Source: a virus. From it: 21,203 nucleotides of DNA. Position numbers and translations under genes: made by a program. The notes beneath the pieces are model-generated. The model was given only the letters and a program-made list of their open reading frames with translations, made no database searches and was not told the DNA's origin. The stretch lies in the IMG/VR virus record IMGVR_UViG_3300007512_001563, positions 1 through 21,203 of that record; one strand, given 5' to 3'. Below are positions 14,953 through 21,203 of this stretch, piece after piece. Position 1 is the first letter of the stretch; every line of letters starts with the position of its first letter.

Positions 14953-15851
14953 GTGATGGCAGACACATCCACTTGGCAGGTATCATCCCACTCGCTGGCC
15001 TCCAAACTGATTTTGATTTACAGATACCGTCTTGTTTGATGCCGGTGGACCCCGGTTTCACGGCTGTACAAAAAGCCGTGTTCGAGTGTGCAGTAGCGGG
15101 ATGTCAAACCATTTGGATTGTGGCTAACGATGACCTTGCGCCCATCATTAAAAAGGTAGTAGGGGAGTGGACCTATGACCCCGTGTATTTTTATCGTCAG
15201 CATAGCGTTTTCCCTAGTGAACATCGCAAAGAGATTCCTATATATTATGTGCCTATCCACCCCAAAGATCGTGACCGCCGAGACTCATATGGCTGGTCTG
15301 CGCTATACGGCGTCTATTCAGCCTGGAGAGTGGCCAACATGATATCTAAATGGGTGATACCGCATAAGTATTTTGTCACATTTCCGATGAATGCCTATAA
15401 TGTGTATTCGCTGAGAAATTTCCGCGGCAAAATTTCAGATTTTGAAAATAACTTTTTTTTAACCCACGAAGGGAAAACCGTCAAAGATAATGTTCCTCTT
15501 CCTTTCACCATGTTCGGTGACGACTATATTCATTGTCGACGACATGTCAATCAAACTACTACCCGCGAATATATAAACCCCGGTCCTGATGAAAAATATC
15601 CACAAAAAAAATTGCCACTTTTAGAAAGGTGGTCTGCACGCCACTTTGCTTTTGATACCATCTTTGCGAAAGTGGGTGATCAAGGGGCCCACAGAGAGGA
15701 GCTTGATTGGTACTATGATATCTCAAAATGGCAACAATATCAACTATTTATGGGTTCTGAAAACTTTATACAAAAACCATCAAATAGCTTGACAAAGGCC
15801 CATAAACATGTTAAATTACCATATAGAGAGGGAGAATTAGATGACGATTAA
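14949..15851 (+). CDS. Nucleotidyltransferase-like (GT-A / NDP-sugar pyrophosphorylase fold) protein
   Basis: The 300-residue product opens with IIPLAGLQTDF, where sugar-nucleotide pyrophosphorylases have their glycine-rich nucleotide loop, then LMPVDPGFTAVQKAVFECAV and AGCQTIWIVANDD (about 30-62). This is the classic order of 'K-P-l-x-x-i-g', a helix ending in 'AG', and a 'i-V' strand. GWSALYGVYSAWRV (115-128) corresponds in position to the G-x-x-x-A-l helix of this fold. The arginine of a typical GxGxR loop is missing, so the chemistry is uncertain. Possible roles are sugar-nucleotide synthesis or modification of DNA or virion glycans, all inferred. It is coupled to the gene before it (ATGA), and its last 11 bases overlap dnaE, whose promoter lies within it. 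Confidence 0.5.
   Translation: MSDGRHIHLAGIIPLAGLQTDFDLQIPSCLMPVDPGFTAVQKAVFECAVAGCQTIWIVANDDLAPIIKKVVGEWTYDPVYFYRQHSVFPSEHRKEIPIYYVPIHPKDRDRRDSYGWSALYGVYSAWRVANMISKWVIPHKYFVTFPMNAYNVYSLRNFRGKISDFENNFFLTHEGKTVKDNVPLPFTMFGDDYIHCRRHVNQTTTREYINPGPDEKYPQKKLPLLERWSARHFAFDTIFAKVGDQGAHREELDWYYDISKWQQYQLFMGSENFIQKPSNSLTKAHKHVKLPYREGELDDD
15789..15817 (+). promoter_or_regulatory. Extended -10 promoter for dnaE
   Basis: TTGACA at 15789-15794, a 17-base spacer, and TAAATT at 15812-15817 with TGT before it. It lies at the 3' end of the preceding gene and 23 bases before the dnaE start, followed by a GAGGGAG ribosome site at 15828-15834. Confidence 0.7.
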
Positions 15852-18800
15852 ATTCGTAGGGCTACACGCCCACAGTGTAGCAGGATCCATTTTTGATGCA
15901 ATCGGGTATCCCGATGCGCATATGGACTTTGCTTTTGAGAACGGGAGCGATGCGTTAGCGCTCACCGACCATGGAAACATGAACGGACTAGCGGGACAGG
16001 TTCTGCACGCCAAGAAGATGCAGGCAGAGGGGAAGGACTTTAAACCGATTTTCGGCGTCGAGGCCTACTTTATTCCTTCCATTGAGGAGTGGCGAGAGGA
16101 ATATGAAAGAGCCATGGCAGACAAGAAGCGCGCCCGCAGCGCCAAGAAGGACGCCGCTTCAGGCGCCACTGTCGAAGACGAAACAGACAGCAAGAAGGTA
16201 CAAGGCCTTCTGCGCCGGCGCCGACACCTTATTCTGTTGGCACAAAACCAAACAGGGCTGAACAACCTTTTCAAACTCGTTTCGGAGAGTTATCAAAGTG
16301 AGAATTTCTATCGCTATCCTCGCATGGACTATGCACTGCTTGAGAAGTATGGCGAAGGAGTCATCGCTGCATCCGCCTGTCTAGGCGGAGTCTATGCTGG
16401 GAACTACTGGGAGAACGGTACTTACGACGAAGAAGGCAACCGCACCGGTGTTGATCGTGAAGCGGCCCTCGATGATATGCGGGAGACAACACGTCGCATG
16501 CAAGCAGTCTTTGGAGATCGCTGGTATGGCGAGCTACAGTGGAACAACATTAAAGAGCAACACGAACTTAACCAGCTCATTATTCAAATTTCTGAAGAGT
16601 TTAATATGAAGCTGATTTCCACAGCCGACAGTCACTACCCGAACCAGACCGCATGGAAGGATAGAGAGCTATACAAACGCCTAGGATGGCTTGGAAAAGG
16701 AACTCCATCCTGGGGTGAGGGTGCAGAATTTCCCGAGGGTGTAGAGGAGATAGGATACGAATTGTATCCCAAGAACGGCGACCAAATGTGGGAGAGTTAT
16801 CAGAATTACTGCGAAACTGCTGGTTTTGATTATGATGACGAATTGGTGATGAACAGCATTACCGAAACCTATCACATCGCACACCAACGCATCGAAAGCT
16901 TTTTTCCCGATACCACGGTGCGTCTCCCTGATTTTGTGGTGCCCGCCGGCACAACCGCCACGCAAGCATTAGTTAACTATGCACTCGAAGGCCTGCGCCA
17001 AAAAGGGCTTAACGAAAACCCAGAATACTTGGCGAGACTAAAGCGAGAACTAGATGTAATTGATGATCGTGGGTTTTCCAAGTATTTCTTGACCATGAAG
17101 GCTATTGCTGACGAAGCCACCAAAGGAATGCTCGCTGGCCCGGGCCGAGGGTCAGCCGCGGGTTCTCTTGTGGCCTATACACTGGGCATCACTCAAGTCG
17201 ACCCCATTAAGTACGGCTTGCTGTTTTCACGCTTTCTGCGCTCCGACGCAACCGACTATCCGGATATCGATTATGATGTATCCGATAGTATGGAACTCAA
17301 AGAGAAGTTGGTGGAGATGTGGGGAGAAGATTGCGTAGCTCCCATTTCTAACTGGAACACCTTGCAATTGAGATCGCTCATCAAAGACATCTCAAAGCTT
17401 TATGGTATCCCCTTTACAGAGGTCAATAACGTAACAAGCGTTATGATTCGAGAGGCTACGCCAGAGGCTAAAAAGAAGCACGGGATTAAAGCCGGCGTCT
17501 ACGCACCCACCTGGGAAGAGGTGATGGAGTATTCGGTCACCCTCCAGAAGTTTTTGCAGACTTACCCCGAAGTCAAAGCCCGCGTTGAAGGGCTGGTCGG
17601 ACAGGTGCGGTCGTGCAGCCGTCATGCAGGCGGCGTTGTGATTGCAGAAGATCTAGATCGTCATATGCCTCTCATTAATTCGGGAGGGGTACGCCAGTCG
17701 CCATGGAGCGAAGGACAGAACGTGCGTCACTTGGAGCCCATGGGCTTCATTAAGTTTGATCTATTGGGACTCTCGACCTTAAAGATGATGGAAGGGTGCA
17801 TTGAGCATATCTTGCGCCGTCATCATGGCATCGAGAATCCTACGTTCGAAGATGTACTGACATTTTACAATGAACACATCCATCCAGATGTCTTGGATTT
17901 TGATGATCAAGAGGTATATGAGAATGTCTTTCATGAGGGCAAGTGGGCCGGCGTCTTCCAGTTTACTGAACAGGGGGCCCAAGGCTTTTGTACCAGAGCC
18001 AAGCCGACAAGCCTTATCGATATCTCAGCGGTAACTTCAATCTTCCGTCCTGGTCCCCTTTCGGCTGGAGTCGATGCTGACTATGTAGAAGCAAAGAACC
18101 ATCCGCAATATGTATCGTATTTGTCGGAAGAAGCGAGAGAAATTACCGAAGAAACATTTGGCTTTCTCATCTTCCAAGAGCAGATCGCACTCCTGGCACA
18201 CAAGCTAGGCGCGCTGACTCTTGACGAGGGCAACATGCTCCGCAAGGTTTTGACCAAGAAAGGTACAGGCAAAGGCGGCATTAAGACTAAGCTTCGTGTT
18301 AAATTTGTTGATGGGTGTGTTTCCAACGGGATCGCTCGGGATGCAGCCGAAGCGCTGTGGGATAAGTTTGAATATTTCTCCGGCTATGGCTTTAACAAGT
18401 CGCATGCCGTTAGCTATAGTATTATCTCTTATCAGTGTGCGTGGCTATGGAATTATTATCCTTCTGAGTGGATGGCCGCCTTCTTGGACAAAGAGCCCGA
18501 GAGCAGAAAAGAAAAAGCCATCAACATCGCAAAGAAGTACGGCTTTCAAATTGAGCCATTGGATATCAACAAGTCAGGCACCGTCTGGGAGATTAGTGCC
18601 GATGGCAAGACCCTTATTCAGCCGCTGACTTCTATTAAGGGACTCGGGATGGCCGCAATCGAACAGATTCTAAACCATCGACCTTTTAAGAACGCAGAAG
18701 ACTTGTTATTTCGAGAGGGAGTCTCCTACAGCAAGTTTAACAAGAAGGCGCTGGACGCGCTGTGTCGTGGTGGTGCCTTGGACGGCATCATGGATGATCG

Positions 18801-19281
18801 CTTTACCGGCCGAAAGCATTTCTGGTCAGCGTGTGTGGTGGACCGACCCAAGACCTTGAAGAAGTTGGTCGAGAACATGGAGAAATATAAGCCCGAAGGA
18901 GACTTTACTGAAGAAGAGATCATTCAATTTAAGACAGATCTCACCGGAATCTTTCCTATCAATCTTGTTATCAATACAGAGACGATTGAGAAGCTACAAG
19001 ACAAGCTCGTGCCTCCCATCTCTGAATTTGATCCGCATATTCAATTGTGTTGGTTTATCCCCAGAAAGATTGTTCCACGCAAAACTAAGAATGGAAAACT
19101 CTATTGGATTATAGAAGTAATTGATAGTAATAATGAACTGACGCGCATTCGCTGTTGGGGAGTCCGACCGGATAGGGATACGATTTTTGTTAATCGACCC
19201 TATATGTCTCGGTTAGAATATGATCCCGACTGGGGCTTTTCAACTCGATCTATTCGGCACAATTTTCGATTGCTGGGGTAA
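15841..19281 (+). CDS. dnaE: DNA polymerase III alpha subunit (family C, DnaE)
   Basis: Replicative polymerase of bacterial type, 1146 residues, essentially full length against E. coli DnaE (1160). The N-terminal PHP domain (about 1-270) keeps all nine metal ligands of proofreading-active DnaE proteins: H9, H11, D19, H44, E74, H129, C180, D263 and H265. A charged low-complexity insert lies at about 92-122. The polymerase core has GPGRGSAAGSLVAY, catalytic D475 and D477 (PDIDYD) and D640 (IKFDLLGL). FRPGPLSAG and GYGFNKSHAVSYS follow, then a helix-hairpin-helix region near IKGLGMAAIEQIL and an OB fold near the C-terminus (about 1060-1105). No clear QADMF-like clamp motif was seen, and no clamp, loader or epsilon gene is in the window. 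It has its own promoter and is in one run with the clpP-like gene. Confidence 0.95.
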   Translation: MTIKFVGLHAHSVAGSIFDAIGYPDAHMDFAFENGSDALALTDHGNMNGLAGQVLHAKKMQAEGKDFKPIFGVEAYFIPSIEEWREEYERAMADKKRARSAKKDAASGATVEDETDSKKVQGLLRRRRHLILLAQNQTGLNNLFKLVSESYQSENFYRYPRMDYALLEKYGEGVIAASACLGGVYAGNYWENGTYDEEGNRTGVDREAALDDMRETTRRMQAVFGDRWYGELQWNNIKEQHELNQLIIQISEEFNMKLISTADSHYPNQTAWKDRELYKRLGWLGKGTPSWGEGAEFPEGVEEIGYELYPKNGDQMWESYQNYCETAGFDYDDELVMNSITETYHIAHQRIESFFPDTTVRLPDFVVPAGTTATQALVNYALEGLRQKGLNENPEYLARLKRELDVIDDRGFSKYFLTMKAIADEATKGMLAGPGRGSAAGSLVAYTLGITQVDPIKYGLLFSRFLRSDATDYPDIDYDVSDSMELKEKLVEMWGEDCVAPISNWNTLQLRSLIKDISKLYGIPFTEVNNVTSVMIREATPEAKKKHGIKAGVYAPTWEEVMEYSVTLQKFLQTYPEVKARVEGLVGQVRSCSRHAGGVVIAEDLDRHMPLINSGGVRQSPWSEGQNVRHLEPMGFIKFDLLGLSTLKMMEGCIEHILRRHHGIENPTFEDVLTFYNEHIHPDVLDFDDQEVYENVFHEGKWAGVFQFTEQGAQGFCTRAKPTSLIDISAVTSIFRPGPLSAGVDADYVEAKNHPQYVSYLSEEAREITEETFGFLIFQEQIALLAHKLGALTLDEGNMLRKVLTKKGTGKGGIKTKLRVKFVDGCVSNGIARDAAEALWDKFEYFSGYGFNKSHAVSYSIISYQCAWLWNYYPSEWMAAFLDKEPESRKEKAINIAKKYGFQIEPLDINKSGTVWEISADGKTLIQPLTSIKGLGMAAIEQILNHRPFKNAEDLLFREGVSYSKFNKKALDALCRGGALDGIMDDRFTGRKHFWSACVVDRPKTLKKLVENMEKYKPEGDFTEEEIIQFKTDLTGIFPINLVINTETIEKLQDKLVPPISEFDPHIQLCWFIPRKIVPRKTKNGKLYWIIEVIDSNNELTRIRCWGVRPDRDTIFVNRPYMSRLEYDPDWGFSTRSIRHNFRLLG

Positions 19282-19289
19282 TTAGTAAT

Positions 19290-19895
19290 ATGAACATCAT
19301 CACCAACTTCAGCCCCTTGTTAAAAGACAAAGAATTTGTTGATGATTTGCCTATTGTCATTCGGGTTAAAAAGTTTGATGAGGTTGCAGCCAAAGACTTC
19401 TCAGAGAAAATGAGCAAAGCCCACAATACGGGCCAACCCGTAGTGCCTATCATCATTGATAGCTACGGAGGGCAAGTCTATAGTTTGATGTCGATGATTT
19501 CCGACATCACTCATGCACGCATTTCCGTCGCCACCATAGTGCAAGGAAAGGCCATGTCATGCGGCGCCATCCTTTTTAGTTTCGGCAAAGACGGAATGCG
19601 ATACATGGACCCAGACGCAACTTTAATGATTCATGATGTATCTTCCATGACTATTGGAAAAGTAGAAGAGATTAAAGCAGACGCAGAAGAGACCGAGAGA
19701 TTAAATCAAAAAGTTTATAAGATGATGGCCAAAAACTGTGGCCATCACGAAGATTATTTTTTGGATATCATTCATGAAAAAGGCCACGCCGACTGGTTTT
19801 TAGAAGGTGACGAGTGCTTAAAGCACAATCTCACCAACCACCTACACATCCCTACATTAAAGATCGAAGCTCGCGTTAAGTTTGATTTTAAGTAG
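19290..19895 (+). CDS. ClpP-like serine protease (family S14)
   Basis: The 201-residue protein has the ClpP fold signatures: IIIDSYGGQVYS (about 54-65, the D/N-S-x-G-G oxyanion strand), nucleophile S90 in GKAMSCGA, H115 in DATLMIHDVSS, and D168 in HADWFLEGDE, where ClpP has its third catalytic residue. The length matches ClpP. The hydrophobic ATPase-docking residues cannot be judged by eye. It could plug into host ClpX/ClpA-type unfoldases, act alone, or mature a capsid as some phage S14 proteases do; the distance from head genes in this window argues against the last but does not exclude it. It begins 8 bases after dnaE with only a weak GGGG site, so translation is probably coupled. Confidence 0.8.
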   Translation: MNIITNFSPLLKDKEFVDDLPIVIRVKKFDEVAAKDFSEKMSKAHNTGQPVVPIIIDSYGGQVYSLMSMISDITHARISVATIVQGKAMSCGAILFSFGKDGMRYMDPDATLMIHDVSSMTIGKVEEIKADAEETERLNQKVYKMMAKNCGHHEDYFLDIIHEKGHADWFLEGDECLKHNLTNHLHIPTLKIEARVKFDFK

Positions 19896-19900
19896 AGAGG
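19894..19900 (+). promoter_or_regulatory. Ribosome site deciding a GTG start
   Basis: AGAGAGG overlaps the clpP-like stop codon and stands 7 bases before the GTG at 19908. An ATG two bases earlier (19906) is in another frame that stops after 11 codons, so the GTG is the working start. Confidence 0.6.
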
Positions 19901-19907
19901 ATAAAAT

Positions 19908-20597
19908 GTGTCTACAATTCGGCTTCGATGGCAAAAGATAGTAAACGAGTTACGTTATCTATATGGGGAACTTGACTTGACCCACCAGATAACTAAAACG
20001 ACTGCCCCTGAATTCCAACAATACTATGAAGAGTATTGCCAGCGCAACAATATTGACTTGGCGGCTTTGACGGCTGCTCATTATGAAAGGCTCGGTTTGG
20101 ACAATCCCAGCAACGCCTTCAAGGAGTCTAGTAGTGAAACAAGTTTGTGCCAGAACGATGAGCTTCTAGAAGATAATGAAGAGTTTGCGAACATGATGGA
20201 GGAAGTGGAAGATTTTGAACGAGAAACCGAAGTGCATAAAGCATTTGTTCGGGTGTTCAAAAAATTGGCTATGCATTTTCATCCTGACCGTCTTTCCAAA
20301 GATTTAAGCCCCGAAGAGAGAGAGCATAAGATGCAGACGTTCAAGAAGGCGCTGAAAGCATTAGAGGAGCGCCGTTATTTTGTCCTCTTAGATCTCGCGG
20401 ATCAATATGGGGTTGAGACCCCTACCAACTATAAAGAGCAAGTACGGTGGATGCGCAAAGAGGCCGGCACTGTTAACCAGAACATTATAAGCGAGAAACA
20501 GACTTACAATTATATGTTTGCAGAATGCGAGACTGCAGATGAAAAAGATGATTTAATGCGAAGATACTTGCATCAACTTTTTGGATTTATAGAATAA
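19908..20597 (+). CDS. J-domain (DnaJ-like) protein
   Basis: The 229-residue protein has a C-terminally placed J domain. A helix (KAFVRVFKKLAMHF, about 111-124) leads directly into the HPD tripeptide at 125-127, followed by the loop and a long third helix (EREHKMQTFKKALKALEERRY). HPD stimulates the ATPase of DnaK-type Hsp70. There is no Gly/Phe region and no zinc-finger or client domain of true DnaJ. Instead an N-terminal helical region of about 75 residues and a very acidic linker (DELLEDNEEFANMMEEVEDFERE, 84-106) come first. The role, such as recruiting host DnaK to a phage protein, as lambda P does by other means, is inferred. It starts with GTG, 12 bases after the protease gene. Confidence 0.75.
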   Translation: MSTIRLRWQKIVNELRYLYGELDLTHQITKTTAPEFQQYYEEYCQRNNIDLAALTAAHYERLGLDNPSNAFKESSSETSLCQNDELLEDNEEFANMMEEVEDFERETEVHKAFVRVFKKLAMHFHPDRLSKDLSPEEREHKMQTFKKALKALEERRYFVLLDLADQYGVETPTNYKEQVRWMRKEAGTVNQNIISEKQTYNYMFAECETADEKDDLMRRYLHQLFGFIE

Positions 20598-20603
20598 AAC
20601 TAC

Positions 20604-20632
20604 TTGACATCCACCGAATTATTTGTTATATT
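20604..20632 (+). promoter_or_regulatory. Extended -10 promoter upstream of the small helical gene and dut
   Basis: TTGACA at 20604-20609, a 17-base spacer, and TATATT at 20627-20632 preceded by TGT. It starts 6 bases after the J-protein stop, and the GTG start follows at 20657. It is nearly the same as the promoter at 8369. Confidence 0.75.
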
Positions 20633-20646
20633 AATAGAGTAACAAA
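20622..20646 (+). repeat. Inverted repeat spanning the -10 box
   Basis: TTTGTTA at 20622-20628 and TAACAAA at 20640-20646, a perfect 7-bp dyad with an 11-base loop. The left arm overlaps the -10; the right arm touches the AAGGAGG ribosome site. It could be an operator or an RNA hairpin in read-through transcripts. Confidence 0.45.
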
Positions 20647-20651
20647 GGAGG
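20645..20651 (+). promoter_or_regulatory. Strong Shine-Dalgarno supporting a GTG start
   Basis: AAGGAGG stands 5 bases before the GTG at 20657, good spacing for the small gene. The GTG at 20655 is in another frame and is not used here. Confidence 0.65.
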
Positions 20652-20656
20652 CAAGT

Positions 20657-20911
20657 GTGGCCAATTCACACGAAGAGAAAAAGAGATATGTCAAGGAGTA
20701 TATTCGCTCACTGGCAGCAATTGAAGAGGCGATGGAACCCTATAAGGATCAACGTCGCGACCTGCGGTCAGAGTACCGCGAGAATAGCTGGCTCAATACG
20801 GATGAGATTAGAGCAGCAGTAAAGGCATATCGTCTTTACAAAGGAAAGTTTAACATTGATGAAGTGGTGGAGAATTTTGAAATGATTAGCGGAGGAAAGC
20901 CTACCCCATGA
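20657..20911 (+). CDS. Small charged helical protein, perhaps GapR/DUF2312-like
   Basis: The 84-residue product is almost wholly helical and highly charged. Residues about 10-38 form a coiled-coil-like helix (YIRSLAAIEEAMEPYKDQRR), followed by SEYRENSWLNTDEIRAAVKA and YRLYKG. That order, a long helix then a short turn then a basic helix, recalls the GapR/DUF2312 DNA-associated proteins with their YAEAKGNGFD-x-K-x-L pattern, but identity is low and the key glycines are absent. It could equally be an unrelated small phage protein. Its own strong promoter and ribosome site suggest high expression. It overlaps the dUTPase start as ATGA. Confidence 0.6.
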   Translation: MANSHEEKKRYVKEYIRSLAAIEEAMEPYKDQRRDLRSEYRENSWLNTDEIRAAVKAYRLYKGKFNIDEVVENFEMISGGKPTP

Positions 20912-21203
20912 TTATACGATACTCAAAGGTGCGGGAAGGGGTTACGACCCCAACCCGCGCAAACCCCTCGGATGCGGGTTTAGACGTTTATTACTGTCCC
21001 GAGAATACCGAGGATAAATGTCGTCTCCAACCAGGAGACAGCCGGATTTTATCCACAGGTTTAAAGTTTGAAGTACCCCACGGGTATATGCTTGAAGTGA
21101 AGAATCGATCTGGAATGGCTGCAAAGCGCAGCCTTGTTGTAGGGGCATGCGTGGTTGATTCAGGCTACGAAGGAGAGGTGTTTATTAACCTTCACAATGT
21201 GGG
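20908..21203 (+). CDS. dut: dUTPase (3' partial, cut by the window edge)
   Basis: Hydrolyses dUTP to dUMP and pyrophosphate, keeping uracil out of phage DNA and feeding dTMP synthesis. The frame from ATG 20908 stays open to the last base (98 complete codons). Trimeric dUTPase motifs are visible in order: DAGLDVY (motif I, about 22-28), KNRSGMA (motif II, with the Arg-Ser-Gly core), and GACVVDSGYEGEV (motif III, with the catalytic Asp and Tyr). Motifs IV and V lie past the edge. The start overlaps the upstream stop as ATGA, so expression is coupled to the small helical gene and its promoter. With the class II reductase it forms the nucleotide-supply part of the region. Confidence 0.9.
   Translation, partial: MIIRYSKVREGVTTPTRANPSDAGLDVYYCPENTEDKCRLQPGDSRILSTGLKFEVPHGYMLEVKNRSGMAAKRSLVVGACVVDSGYEGEVFINLHNV

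Noticed and set aside
15841-19281. Possibility that dnaE marks bacterial chromosome contamination or assembly chimera
   Set aside because: It overlaps the preceding gene by 11 bases, shares the window's promoter type, and is followed at 8 bases by phage-style genes, so it is integral to this genome.
1-21203. Search by eye for tRNA genes, CRISPR repeats, insertion sequences and attachment sites
   Set aside because: No tRNA-like T-loop clusters, spaced direct repeats, transposase motifs or flanking duplications were noticed. A covariance-model tRNA scan was not possible here.

Overview
The window looks like 21.2 kb of a tailed double-stranded DNA phage (Caudoviricetes), probably one with a large genome. 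Every supported gene is on the + strand. Genes are tightly packed, many overlap by a few bases, no gene-free gap exceeds about 100 bases, and no rRNA, tRNA, insertion sequence or CRISPR array was seen. The mix of a gp32-type single-strand binding protein, a UvsX-like recombinase, a T4-RNase-H-like flap nuclease, a DnaB/gp41-like helicase, an endolysin and likely virion proteins is phage-like. The host cannot be named. Strong sigma-70-type promoters and good Shine-Dalgarno sites point to an ordinary bacterial host.

Layout: (1) 1-2808, the end of a structural block: a baseplate/hub-like protein (cut by the left edge) and a second probable virion protein. (2) 2789-4830, a short family A DNA polymerase without a proofreading domain, then an FtsZ/tubulin-like protein that has lost the GTPase signature. 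(3) 4863-8048, gp32-like SSB, a protein with a ParB-like GHHR motif, and the RecA/UvsX recombinase. (4) 8041-8361, a small exported proline-rich WXXGXW protein. (5) 8423-12814, flap nuclease, replicative helicase and a B12-dependent class II ribonucleotide reductase. (6) 12825-15851, a GroES-like co-chaperonin, a zinc amidase endolysin, an unknown protein and a nucleotidyltransferase-like protein. (7) 15841-19281, a full-length bacterial-type DNA polymerase III alpha subunit (DnaE). (8) 19290-21203, a ClpP-like protease, a J-domain protein, a small helical protein and a dUTPase cut by the right edge.

Together the genes give a replisome of T4 flavour (SSB, UvsX, RNase H, helicase) in which a cellular-type family C polymerase sits beside a minimal family A polymerase. 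RNR and dUTPase supply and clean the nucleotide pool. GroES-, ClpP- and DnaJ-like proteins form a small proteostasis set. Expression seems to be driven by a repeated promoter type: TTGACA-like -35, 16-17 bp spacer, and a -10 usually preceded by TGN. Copies stand before ssb, recA, the flap nuclease, helicase, dnaE and the small 20657 gene, and candidates lie inside coding regions. No counterpart was found on the opposite strand. The most unusual items are the inactive-looking FtsZ homologue beside the polymerase, the two polymerase families with a metal-ligand-complete PHP domain on DnaE, and a promoter embedded in a terminator-like hairpin that also covers a ribosome binding site.
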